Assembly (NCBI GenBank): GCA_021234155.1
Contig: JAJEKV010000210.1
Coordinates: 465,501 to 529,500 of the forward strand
DNA length: 64,000 bases
Source of the DNA: Isoetes taiwanensis
Taxonomy: Eukaryota; Streptophyta; Lycopodiopsida; Isoetales; Isoetaceae
Direction of reading: 5' to 3'
The notes beneath the pieces are model-generated. The model worked only from the letters and a program-made list of their open reading frames with translations, was not told where the DNA came from and did no database searches. Shown one piece after another: positions 54,342 through 64,000 of the stretch (its first letter is position 1; the number at the start of each line of letters is the position of its first letter). A program made the position numbers and the translations under genes.

Positions 54342-54565
54342 AGCAGATCTTCAGATTGATCCATGTTTATTGTGATGGTTTTTGCGGCAACTATAAGCTC
54401 ACTACTGATTATAAGGTCTCTTCAATCTTGTGGACTATTTTACAGTTTGTCTACCAGATCTCAGTTTGTCTACTAGATCAATTTTGGCTACAATATTTCT
54501 CATATGGGAAATACTTTCCTTCAAATTATATTCAAGTCTGTGGAACCACTCTTCTCTATGATATA

Positions 54566-54593
54566 CTAGTAATGGTGCCCAGCGTTGCTGGGC
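54566..54593 (-). mobile_element. Helitron 3' terminus, family copy B
   Basis: Read on the minus strand this is GCCCAGCAACGCTGGGC (perfect 7-bp stem, 54593-54577), then ACCATTACTAG ending at 54566, with T as the next base. It is the same family as 27132-27159, with matching sequence on both sides of the hairpin. The body extends to the right, into the pyrimidine tract. A decayed second hairpin of the same family (AGCCCAACATTGCTGAGCT) lies at 54653-54671. The 5' end was not found. Confidence 0.75.
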
Positions 54594-54679
54594 ATAAATT
54601 GTGAATTTGTGTGGACTTCTTTTTATAAATCTAACATAATAGAAACCAAGCCCAACATTGCTGAGCTTTAAGAGGTCTT

Positions 54680-55868
54680 TGTGCATTCGACACCCTTCCT
54701 CTTCCATTTGCTTTTTGCTCTGTCTCGCATTTCCCTTTTTCCTCGTTTCCCTAAACATTTTCCTTTTTTCTTTTCCCTTTTTTCTATTTTTTCCTACACG
54801 TCTTCTTTTTCCCTTCTCTCTTTTTTCCTTTTTTTTTACCCCCTTCTCCCTTCTCTTCCCTTCCCTTTCCCCTTTCGCGTTTTCCCTTCCCTTTTTTCTG
54901 ACAAGCTTTTTCCCTTCCGTTTTCATCCTTTCCCCGCCCTTCACATTTTTCCCTTTCTTTTTTCCCTTCCCCTTCCTTTTCCTTTTCACTTTCCCTTTTC
55001 CCCATGTCTTTTTTTCGTTCTCTTTTCCCCACCTTTTTATGTGCCCCTTTTCTTCCTTTCCCCATCCTCTTCCTCTTTATCCTTTGCTCTTTTCCGCTTA
55101 TATTTTTCCATTTCCCTCCCATTTTTCCTTCCCATCCCTTCCCTTTCCCCCTTTCCGCCTTCTTTTTCCTTTTTCCTTTCCCTTCCCTTTTCGTTCTTTT
55201 GCTACCCTTTCACTTTTTCCCGTCTCATTTTCACTTTCTTTTCCCTCTTCTTTTTTATTTTCTCTTTCCCTATGCCTCTTTCTATTCCCTTTTCTCTACC
55301 TTTTTTATGTCCCTTTCCCACCTCTCCCCCTTTTCCACTTTCCCCTTTCCTCTTTTTCTTTTTTCTTTTCTCATGCTCTTTTTCCCCATTCCTCATCCTT
55401 GCCGCCTTCCCTTTTTCCCTGTGCCCTTTCCCTTTCCTCTTTTCCAAATCCTTGCTCCTCACCCCTCTCCTGTTCCCCTTTTCCCCCTTCCTTTTCCTCC
55501 TTTTTTGACCATTTTCCTCTTTTCTTTTTCTCGGCCTTTTTTCCTTTCCCTTTTCCTGATGGACTTTTTCCTTTCTCTTTTCCTCCTTTCTCAATCCTTT
55601 CCCTCTTCCTCTTTTATACGTGCCTTTTTCCCTTTCCTTCACCCTTTCTCGCTTCCTTTCCTTTTTCTCCGTTTTTCTCTTTTCCCCTACCCTTTCTCTC
55701 TTCCCCCTTTCTTTTTCCCATGTCTTTTCTTTGCTTTCTTTTTACCCTTTCTTCACCATTTTCCTCTTCCATTTTTTCTCGTGCCCTTTCCTCCTCCCCT
55801 TTTCTCATTTCCCTCTTCCCTTTTTTCTAATGCCCTTTTTCCAGGTTCCATTTCCTCTTTGTCGCCGT
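54680..55868 (+). repeat. 1.2-kb polypyrimidine (C/T) tract
   Basis: For nearly 1,200 bases the plus strand is almost purely C and T (CCCTTTTCC-type words), with scattered single G and A. The complementary strand is polypurine. It supports open frames of up to 437 codons on both strands, which are composition artefacts. It lies directly inside the end of Helitron copy B. Confidence 0.95.
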
Positions 55869-55899
55869 GCTCCCACTTAATGCGACCATGCCACGACGC

Positions 55900-56120
55900 A
55901 GACGTTTTCGTCCACGGTTCAGGCGCTTTCGAATCCGCCTGTTCGTCTTATTCATCGCATAAAGGCGCTTCTTTTCTTAAGTACTGGGCTAAGAAACTTT
56001 GCAAAGGCGCATGCGTCTTTGTCGGCGCTTTCTTCTTGGCTCCGAAATCCCAGGTGATTCTTGGCGCTTCTTCTTGGCGAATCCTTTGGCGCTTTCTTCT
56101 TGGCGAACTCTTCTTGGCGC
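55900..56120 (+). repeat. Short irregular tandem array of TTGGCGC words
   Basis: Units such as GGCGCTTTCTTCTTGGC, GGCGCTTCTTCTTGGCGAAT and TTCTTGGCGCATTC follow one another between the pyrimidine tract and the GGCGCC palindrome cluster. Confidence 0.65.
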
Positions 56121-56482
56121 ATTCTTTTGCGAATATATCTGCTTTGGGAGCTTGTTTTCCTGTTCCATCTATGCTCTGGGACATACCACTATGGATCTAT
56201 CTAATATCAAGTAAGTCCACTTGTTTTAAGTGTGGTATGAATTACGTTAAGAACCTCAATTGCCGCCATGTGTATAGTGTGTTCAAATGTCGATATGAAT
56301 CTTTGCTAGGAAACTAAGAACCTTGGTTTCAATTGCAAAGTTGGCATGGGGTGCCCATGTTATGCATGCCTGCTCTTATTGACACATATACAGCAATGGG
56401 AGCAAGAATGCATAACATAGGCACCTCGTGTAGATTTTGTGATGGAGCTAAGCCAAATCGCCCCATGTGACCTTGGATCAAA

Positions 56483-56816
56483 TGGCGCCAGGGCGCCATT
56501 CTATTCCAAATACACCCTTAAAATGGTGGAGCTGGTCTTAATGAAGCCATAAGCGCCATTCGGTTGAAAAAATGGTGCACGGTTGAAATGTAAATTTGGA
56601 GCCAAATGGAGCCATGGCGCCTTTTGGTCGAAATGGTGCACTTGGATCAAATGGCGCCATGCCATTTGTTCCAAATTCACAACTATGAATTTGCCATAGG
56701 TGTCAATTTGAGATCAAATGGCGCCATGGCGCCATTTGATACAAGAGAACCATTTCGACCAAATGGCGCCCAAATTTCGACCAAAATTTATTCTTTTGTA
56801 CTAAATGGCGCCATTT
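56483..56816. repeat. Cluster of AAATGGCGCCATTT palindromes
   Basis: About eight copies of ATGGCGCCAT or close variants fall within 330 bp (56483, 56548, 56620, 56650, 56716, 56727, 56762 and 56804). GACCAAAT/ATTTGGTC-type flanks recur. Each core is its own complement, so each could bind a dimeric protein. The cluster ends about 75 bp before the DUF8039-like coding tract. Confidence 0.8.
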
Positions 56817-56886
56817 TAGCTTATTTATTGCTTATTTTTCGTCTATTTCATATGTTCTAAAAAGTGTCGCCTTGCTTGATTGAAAC

Positions 56887-57318
56887 AGGTTCAATTTTCC
56901 CCTGTACAACCTATTCGTCGGAAGGACAATTGTTGCCCGGGGACATATTTTGAATAGAACCACTCTTCATGGGAAGGAAATAGATCCTTCAAATGTAGCT
57001 ATTGAGGTCACGGAGTCCGTGATCCCATCGACCGAGCTTCCAATCCCCTGCGGAGGGGCGATAACATTGGTGAAGCAAAGAGGCACATTCATTGATTGGC
57101 CTAGGAGGGATGTAAAACAAAATGAGTGGCCATCAAGTGAAGATCGTCTTGAGATCCCTCAATTTGCCCTCTTGAGGAAGAGGATTCATCTAGTAGTCCA
57201 CCATCCGCCAAGAGTTTGTGGGACATCGGTTTCACCGCTCTTCGTGGTGAACCAAGCAACACTGACAACAAATGAAGAAGACGAGATAGTAGAGGAGATT
57301 GGAGGCATGAGAATCTAG
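56887..57318 (+). pseudogene. Transposon-associated DUF8039-like domain
   Basis: After an acceptor-like AACAG the frame reads YNLFVGRTIVARGHILNRTT, a Val-rich stretch (SNVAIEVTESVIP), then LPIPCGG, QRGTFIDWPRRDV and a tail of 60 residues to TAG. The pattern of a variable stretch, V-V spacing, LP.P and G..WPR is that of the domain found in plant CACTA (En/Spm) element proteins. There is no upstream ATG in frame with coding sequence, so the N-terminal exons are missing or lie in the repeat-rich sequence to the left. Whether it belongs to the same element as the DUF7869-like gene 300 bp downstream is open. Confidence 0.5.
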
Positions 57319-57618
57319 CTGCCCGTCTTGGTCTCGTGGTTGTTTAAGCACGAAGAAGAGCAGTCTACTACTCCCAGAACGGATCTACTAGGTTTGTCAT
57401 GCTACATTCTTCATTCCTGCATTGGATCTAAATATTCGAGGCTAATATAGTCTTTAGTGATCCTCAGGATGCTATAGACGATGAGTTCTTGGGTGTATCA
57501 AAGGTTGGGCTTTCAGTGGGTAACATAATAGATCCAACGGGAAACCAAAATATCAGGTCATGTCATGCTTGTGCTTAGAGGCCTATAGCTAACAATCTAG
57601 TAACTGGGAGACCCATCT

Positions 57619-60172
57619 TTGTTTTGCTTCATGATGGTAGGACGGTTCACAACATTTACAAGCTCGAAAGCTGCTCTCGAAGAGGATGACTTAGAAGTTG
57701 AGTGCTTGGAAGGCGATGTTGAGAAGCAATTCAAGAGGAAAAGGAAATATACATATGTGAAGAGGGTGGGGAGGGAAACCAAAGGGGATAGCAAGGAGGA
57801 GAGGATGTGCGCTTCCAAGTCAATCAAGAGTGCTCTAAAATCAACATGCTGCAAGGACGAATGTGTCAAAAAACTGAGCCGAGAGCAAGTATGTGCCTTA
57901 AGAAAAGAATTTTATTCTCAATCAAGCAGTGCCAGGATTACGCTTGTTTTTGATGTGTTGAGTGTAACTTATACAGGCGGTCGGAGGCGAAAAGTAGTGG
58001 TCTCTGGGTGGAGTCTTGTCAATTCGCATGGCGCCGTGGCTTTAGGAGTTGCTCACCACGTTTTATAGTTGGAGGAGGAGGTTCGAAAGTTAGGTGGAAA
58101 ACGGGCAGAGCATGGTAATCTGAGGCTCTAAGAAGCCTAGATCGTGACACTAGCTACGTAAAGTGTGCTTGATACCTTCATTAGTGAGAATGCGGAGAGC
58201 ATTCCACATAGAAGCAAAAAGGAAAGGATGATATAAGGGAGAATGTTCGAAAACTTCCTTCCATTCTTAATAAGAAGAGCATACATAAGGAAGTGGGTGC
58301 CGTGGTGGAAGAATTGACAGAAAGAGTGTAACCTTGCCCTCTTTTTACAATATTTGGAAGAAGGAGTTTCAGACGTCCAAGATAGCAAAAATACAAAGAC
58401 ATTCTCCAAGTGTAACATATGTGTAGTCATCAAGCAGAAATTGGAAAGAACAAAGATACAAGGGAGAGGCGAAACCTTTCAATTCAACGGCGGGCACATA
58501 TGTTGGAACAACGTTCTGTAGGGAGTCAATATTGGCATTGGCGTGCATTATCACATCGTTCAGCGAGAAAGTCACCTTTGCATAATACATGATAAGATGG
58601 ATCAGGTCAAAACACTCACACCAAGAAGTCACCATTTCAAGAAAGTCCGTTTGGAGAGGAGATCGCTTGAAGAGCAGACCGACCGGGAGCATTGACACAT
58701 GGTCATGGTGGACGGGCTTATGGCCATTTCTCTCTTGATCTTTGGAAGGATGACTCAAACTTTCATGTTGGATCACTTTCTAGGATCCTACACTATCTTG
58801 AGTTGCCGGAAGAAGACAAGTGTGGTGATACGTGTGGAAGCGTAACTACAGATTGCAAATTGATGCAAGCCCTAAAAGATACTCGACCACCGGCAAAGAT
58901 AAGCTAGCGCAGACACAAGAGAAGATGCCTTCATCTTCTAGTGCCAACTTAGAAGGCTTCAATCCTCTTCCTCGAAATCTCTACTTACAGTTGGATAATG
59001 CATCGGGTCAAAATAAAAATAGATATGTGTTCTCCTACCTCTCTTATTTGACATGGCTTAAGGTATTCGATGAGATTCAGGTTGGCTTCATGATGGTTGG
59101 GCATACTCATGACGATATTGATGCATTGTTTGGGAACTTTTCGACGTTAATGAGTTCATCGGATGCTCTAACTTTGCTCGAAGTTGCTTTTTACTTGTTT
59201 AGCAAGTGCAATGCAAAGTCTCCTGTTCCATATTTTGTGGATGAAGTTCAGTTGGAAAGACTTTGTCAAGGGATATATCCCACGATAAAGGCCAACGTCT
59301 AACAGCCATACCGACCCATTGCTATTCGATTTAAAATGGATGGGAAATGGCCCATTATGCAATATAAGATGCGGCCAACCCATAAAGAGTGGATTCCTTA
59401 AAAAAGGAATAAGAATGTGGAAGGAGGATGAAAATGGTGAGCCAACGTTACCAACGGGGGTGCCTAAAAATATCCCTCCAAGGAAGACATTGAAAGATCT
59501 CCCTGGCCTGGCAGACAGCATCAGCAAGTACATAGCATTATGGAATTCCTTCTGCAAAAATCAAGAAGATAGTGTGTTTGCACGACAGTACAAAGCAACT
59601 ATGGATTACTGGAACGAGATTCTTGTGTGTTTGGAAGATGTATCTCCCGGACGACCTCAAAATGATAACTTTTGGTTGCGTACAAGGCAAGAACCTCTAC
59701 AAGCTACATTTACTCCAGAGGTCGATGAAGCCGCTGTGCTTGTAAGACCTTTGCCTACGTATTGTGGGCGTGCCAGAGAAGCGTCGGTGTTGCCTATGGA
59801 TGAGTTTGATCCTCATGCACATGTTACTTAAAGGTATGTTCATTTTAGTCCGAGCACGGAGACGATGAAACTCCAACGTGGTTGGGCTTTACAGAAGAAG
59901 ATGCCATCCTAGATCCAGAGTCTACCAATTATGGTCACATTTATGTATCATGGTGGATGCCTGTTGGTCGTGACTATACAGGTTGCTTAACTAAACGTTG
60001 GCGACCCAATCCATCAGATCCATCAAGGTATGAGAAGTTAGATGCCATACATTATGCATGGGATGCAAATGGCAAAAGACCGAAGATTGTTCAGATTCCA
60101 AAATACATTGTTGACATGTGGGGGGACATAGCATTAGCTAAAAGCTCTCAATCTCAGTCATGTTCTCGATAA
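57619..60172 (+). pseudogene. DUF7869-type transposon protein, decayed
   Basis: A single long gene can be followed through several frames. 57619-58068 has a basic region, KSTCCKDECVKKLSREQVCA and then a segment leading to LEEEVRKLGGKRAEHGN. About 58395-58620 has KCNICVVIKQKLE and a MDQVKT block. 58832-59302 carries the signature LYLQLDNASGQNKNRYVFSY and VGHTHDDIDALFGNF, the conserved D..(A/C)xGQNKNR and GHThxDxDxxFG motifs of DUF7869. 59319-59831 and 59882-60172 form the C-terminal part (FAPxVDEA-like, then a tail with KRWRPNPSDPSRYEK). DUF7869 proteins are found in many transposon-like genes of plants and animals and are thought to be transposase-like. Stops and frameshifts make this copy inactive as read. 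Confidence 0.7.
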
Positions 60173-60339
60173 TCATGTATGTAATTTCTTTTGCTATAAT
60201 ACTTAAGCATTTTGGACAATTAATACATAGTCGATACATCAAATAATATTCCATTATGCTTATACTAACATCCTTATATCTTTTATAATAGGTGTTTAAT
60301 ACACATCATTACATCTGATGCACATATTATTGATGGCAT

Positions 60340-60660
60340 ACATATAATTTAGATGCACATATTATTGATGGCTTTATAGAGTCGATGATTCACTCATCAT
60401 CAATCCCCGCTATTGTGATCGTGATTCACTCGTAGGCATGGCTCGGGAACCCAAAGAAGATGGATCACAACACGAAAAGTAAGGTCGGGCAATCACACTC
60501 ACGACCTTACGCCGCTTTGGATTGTAAGTAAGGATCCAAATTTTAACACCTTTATGTATGCAAAATGATTAATATCATTGTAGCTCATGGAGCAAAGAAT
60601 GGTCTCAAACCCGATCTTCATAAATATTATAAGCAATGGGAGATGAATGACTTACCGAAT
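60340..60660. other. Non-coding flank with a small duplication
   Basis: GATGCACATATTATTGATGGC occurs at about 60319 and 60352. Nothing else is seen. Confidence 0.5.
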
Positions 60661-60686
60661 GGAGCTGCTTTTATAGTCGTTGTAGA

Positions 60687-60782
60687 ATTATTGGTATAAT
60701 ACTTCAGCATTATTGGTATTATACGTCAGCATTATTGGTATTATACTTCAACATTATTGGTATTATACTTCAATATTATTGG
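60687..60782 (+). repeat. Tandem repeat, 22-bp unit, about four and a half copies
   Basis: ATTATTGGTATTATACTTCA plus two bases is repeated with one or two changes per unit. Confidence 0.92.
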
Positions 60783-60829
60783 ATTCGTAGCTATAAATTC
60801 TTTTACCTTGTTTTCACTTCTCACTTTTC

Positions 60830-61260
60830 ATCCTTGCTTCTTGCTCCTTCATCTTCCTTGTTCCTTGATCTTCTTGCTACTTGATCTTCCTTGTTCCTTG
60901 ATCTTCTTGCTACTTGATCTTCCTTGTTCATTGCTTCTTGCTACTTGATCTTGATCCTTGTTCCTTGCTACTTCATTCCGGTGCTCCTTGCTACTTGATC
61001 TTGTTCCTTGCTCTTGATCTTGCTACTTGATCTTGTTCCTTGCTACTTGATCTTGATCCTTGCTTCTTGCTCCTTGATCTTCCTTGTTCCTTGATCTTCT
61101 TGCTACTTGATCTTCCTTGTTCATTGCATTTTGCTACTTGATCTTGATCCTTGTTCCTTGCTACTTCATTCCGTGCTCCCGCTACTTGATCTTGTTGCTT
61201 GCTCTTGAACTTGCTACTTGCTCGCGCTCCGTGTTCCTTGCTCTCGCGTCGGTGATCCTT
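60830..61260 (+). repeat. Irregular tandem array of CTTGATCTTGCTACTTG words
   Basis: More than 400 bases are built from CTTGATCTT, CTTGTTCCTTG and CTTGCTACTTGAT units. A larger unit of about 230-240 bp repeats once (compare 60838-61010 with 61060-61220). Confidence 0.9.
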
Positions 61261-61597
61261 GCTTGCTTTTGCAAATGATTGGACCCAATCCTCCCTGGGC
61301 TACTCGGCAGGCAAGCATGCCCGCATGGCATGCATTCGGGCGGCGGCCTGGAATGGATGAGCTATGGGACCATTTCTTGGAGTGGAGGTTGTGCCACGGC
61401 CCCACCAAGGAGCTTACAATGGAGTTGATCAACTTCATTCGGAGCGATTTGATTGTGGTCATGAGCCACCGATGGAAATTAATCCATCCGAATGTTATAG
61501 GAGACTTGCAATGAGGGGAATGCTTGAACCCCCTCCTTATCCGGGCCGAGATGCTACAAAGACAATTGAGGCCTCTTCTTCGTCTTTGGATATTTAG
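61260..61597 (+). pseudogene. Coding-like tract downstream of the transposon
   Basis: A plus-strand frame (WATRQASMPAWHAFGRRPGM, DELWDHFLEWRLCHGPTKEL) shifts near 61450 into a second frame (CGHEPPMEINPSECYRRLAM, LEPPPYPGRDATKTIEASSS) that ends at TAG 61597. One indel joins them. It could be a further ORF of the neighbouring transposon or the start of another. The family is not recognised. Confidence 0.35.
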
Positions 61598-61983
61598 CAC
61601 ACTCTCTCGGATGCATACATATCGAGTTCATTCATGAAATTTGTAAGGGACAGATGTATGGCCTTATTAGGGTGTACTACAACGTTTACAACGGTTTTGT
61701 GGAGTTGGGTCCGCTCTTCTTCCGTGAGTATTATCCTGTGGAATTACTTTTTCTAATGACTAGGTACCCTATATGGTGGGAAGAATCAGGCTGGGAGGAG
61801 CGTGAGCTCTTGACTCCTAACCCAGATGCGTGGGTTAGACCTCACAGGCGAAGGGAAAGGGGAAGGGGAAGGGGTTAGGAACCTGGAGGGAAGGTTACTA
61901 GGGACATACATAGTTCATAATTCGGTCTCTATTGTGTTTGGAAGTTGGTATATGATACCGTGTTCTCTAAATATTCATGTATG

Positions 61984-62083
61984 TATGATACACGGGTACT
62001 GCACGTGTATACAACCCTTGCATAAGGTCTATGATACAGGGTACTGTACACGTGTATACAACCCCTGCATAAGGTCTATACAA
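61984..62083 (+). repeat. Two-copy tandem duplication, about 49-bp unit
   Basis: TATGATACACGGGTACTGCACGTGTATACAACCCTTGCATAAGGTC is repeated at about 62030 with small changes. It directly precedes the broken LINE ORF1 on its 3' side. Confidence 0.85.
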
Positions 62084-62099
62084 CCCCCATAATAAAAAA

Positions 62100-63794
62100 A
62101 TTCCAGTTTACTAAAAATTTTCCCATTATAATGAAATTGTGCTTTTGGGAGACATAAATCCCTAACTGGAGGGATTTGAGCTCTTGTGGATGTATTTTGC
62201 ATGTCTTTTTCAGTGTACTCATTACCTTTTTCATTTATTAATGAAACTCCATCCAAACCTTCTGTCTTAGATTTATTGTTCACTGTAGTTGGAGCTGAGA
62301 CCATTTTGTTTTCAATTTGAATATCTCGAGAAAATTTGTTTGATAAATTTTGGTGACTGATGGTGTTCTTGGAATCCCTCAGGATGTTTGATAGATTCTT
62401 ATGAAGATCAACTCTTGAAGGCAGAAGTGGTGCCTTGCCTTTTCCTTTTAGCATGTTTCTGTTATGCTCAATATTTGCTTTGCTTATTTTTAGAGCACCT
62501 TGAGAGGATTCTTTTGCTGTCTCACTAGACTGCATAGTTGTCAAAGTAGGCTTATCCATACCATCTGCTGGTCGATTTTCCTTGATGAATATTCCTTTGT
62601 TTAAAACCTTGATCCCCATATGCTTGTCAGATGAAGATGTTCTGAAAGAGATCTGAGAGTTATTGGAGAGATCATGGTTCTGCTGTACCAAGTTCCTAGC
62701 TTCCTTGTGTTTTTGAATTCTTCTAGCACTGCCATTGACTTTGTTCCATTCTTTTGGAGGACAATGGCCTGTTAATGCCTGTTGTTGTATGATGGTTGGT
62801 TTGTTTGGTTTGCTCAGAAATAGCAATTCCTTTTTCTTGAATAACCTTGAGGTTTGTTTCCTTGTGAGGAAGGAAACATTCACTGCCAACCTTATGTCTC
62901 GAATTACAATTCTGGCAATGATTTGGTAAACCTACCTACCTAAGTTGTAAGATAGAGGTTTTTCCAAAGAAATCTAAGAAGGATATGGCAGTAGGGATGA
63001 CTTTAGTAATATCCAGCTGAATGAAGCATTTAGGTGGTTTGAATGAGGAATATTCTGTGGTAAGGTAGGTGCCAATGGAGTTAAAAATAGAAAAGAAACA
63101 ATCTTCATTCCAGTAAATGGGACTTAGCTCGTTCATGGTGACAGAAGCAATGTGATACTTTCTGAATTCATTCAGAGGTAAAGTGGCATTCCATTTTAAG
63201 AAAGATATTTGAAAAGTCTCACAGGTTGTGAGGCCAAGCTTAAGTAAGAAGTTTGAAGTCCTGGGGCATCCACATTCCACCAGGATGTAAGGAAAGTTTA
63301 GCCAGTAAATGGAGTTTATGACAACGCCTTTATACAGCCTCAAGAGATGGTCCCAAAGTTTTTCTATTTTTAAACCAATGGAATCAACTTTGACAACAAC
63401 AGCAACCTTTGATAAAGATTCAATTTTGGATGCAACCAAAGGTGAGTTCAGGTGAATACCTCTGAATAGCTGTATGTTTATGGGGGCTCTGGATTGTTGG
63501 TATTTAAATTCTGAGGCAAATTGCTCGTCCGAGATGTATGGTTGAGCTGGTCTCGGAAATAGAGGAACTGGTATCCCATTAGCATCCAATCTTGGCAGAG
63601 TTTGAGATCCTCTTTGATCCAGAGAGAGTGTATCCCAGTTTGGAGCAAAGTAGCTGAAGTGATTCATATTGAGAGAGTAGAGCGTCCCTTTGAGCAGCAG
63701 GAAGGAGCATGAAATTGTGAAGGAGTGTAAGAGAATTTGAATTTAGGGCTGACGGGCCATGTAAAAGTTTATTTTTTTGGGGAAAATTCGCCAT
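62100..63794 (-). pseudogene. LINE ORF1 (DUF4283-like domain and zinc knuckle), broken
   Basis: On the minus strand an ATG at 63794 (MANFPQKNKLLHGPS) starts a frame that shifts near 63670 into 63667-62936. This second frame has an N-terminal segment, then the DUF4283-like fold with LWDHLLRLYKGVVINSIYWL, KLGLTTCETFQISFLKWNAT, IFNSIGTYLTTEYSSF and FIQLDITKVIP. A second shift near 62930 leads to a knuckle-like CQNCNSRHKVGSEC. A third frame, 62889-62029, is a Lys/Asn/Ser-rich tail of 286 codons. This is the layout of ORF1 in plant L1-type LINEs, whose product binds RNA. ORF2 (endonuclease and RT) should follow to the left but is absent, so this is a fragment or a nested remnant. Confidence 0.65.
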
Positions 63795-64000
63795 AAATGC
63801 AGAACAAAAGGGAGAAGGCTGTCAGAAGCTAGATTGGCAAAGGAATGGAAAATGAGGTCCTGGAATAAAAATCTATCTAAGAACTTAAAGGGATAGGAAT
63901 ACCATAAAATTGCCAGAGGTACTCAAGAGCATACATTGAATCAATCTGAGAAAATTTTAACCAAAATTTTGTTCTCGGACCACCCGCAATATACCTGACA
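63795..64000. other. Sequence upstream of the LINE ORF1, no feature seen
   Basis: Probably the LINE 5' leader or flanking DNA. It ends at the window edge. Confidence 0.4.

Noticed and set aside
54658-56317. Open frames of 275, 390 and 437 codons on the plus strand and Lys/Glu-rich frames on the minus strand
   Set aside because: They are translations of a C/T-only tract (Phe/Pro/Ser/Leu repeats); no domain, start context or codon bias.
58369-58776. 135-codon minus-strand frame
   Set aside because: It lies opposite the DUF7869-type gene; the plus-strand reading (KCNICVVIKQ, MDQVKT) explains the conservation better.
1-64000. CRISPR arrays, operons, rRNA genes
   Set aside because: Nothing of this kind is visible; gene structure and elements are those of a plant nucleus.

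Overview
This window reads as nuclear DNA of a land plant with a large, transposon-rich genome. The support is split genes with GT-AG introns, Ty1/copia and Ty3/gypsy elements with plant-type primer sites, plant-type Helitron ends and LINE ORF1. Two conserved single-copy plant genes can be recognised in pieces: the alpha-N-terminal protein methyltransferase NTM1 and the WD-repeat protein WDR55. Intron size and element load would fit a fern, a gymnosperm or another large plant genome. I cannot name the species.

Layout. 1-9377: decayed retroelement debris, including two LTR-like pieces in opposite orientation, a duplicated coiled-coil-like coding tract near 4.2-4.9 kb, and a minus-strand copia gag remnant with its primer site. 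9378-20408: a complete but inactive Ty3/gypsy element on the minus strand, bounded by 594/588-bp LTRs and a 5-bp ATATA target duplication. It has gag with three zinc knuckles, protease, RT, RNase H and integrase. An extra sense gene of about 1,000 residues lies beyond integrase, and a possible antisense transcription unit lies between the two. 21395-28334: NTM1 exons on the plus strand in long introns, with several small indels. One intron holds exon-like pieces of an unrelated coiled-coil gene and Helitron 3' ends. 28.3-38.3 kb: gene relics (an LRR fragment and unknown minus-strand coding tracts), one intact unknown ORF, foldback repeats, a hAT-type non-autonomous element with an 8-bp target duplication, and many tandem duplications. 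38743-43591: a Ty1/copia element (TSD AAGAC) inserted 44 bp upstream of the WDR55 start codon. 43641-44700: WDR55, without introns and with one frameshift. 45-54 kb: intergenic, with a GC-rich foldback element, exon-like tracts and a MITE. 54566-61600: a Helitron 3' end on the minus strand, a 1.2-kb pure pyrimidine tract, a cluster of GGCGCC palindromes, and a decayed transposon with DUF8039-like and DUF7869-like parts. 62100-63794: a broken LINE ORF1 on the minus strand.

Almost every recognisable coding region, including the two host genes and the young copia element, carries one-base indels. Either the locus is heavily pseudogenised or the sequence is a long-read consensus with residual indel errors. 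That question should be settled before any 'pseudogene' label here is taken as final.
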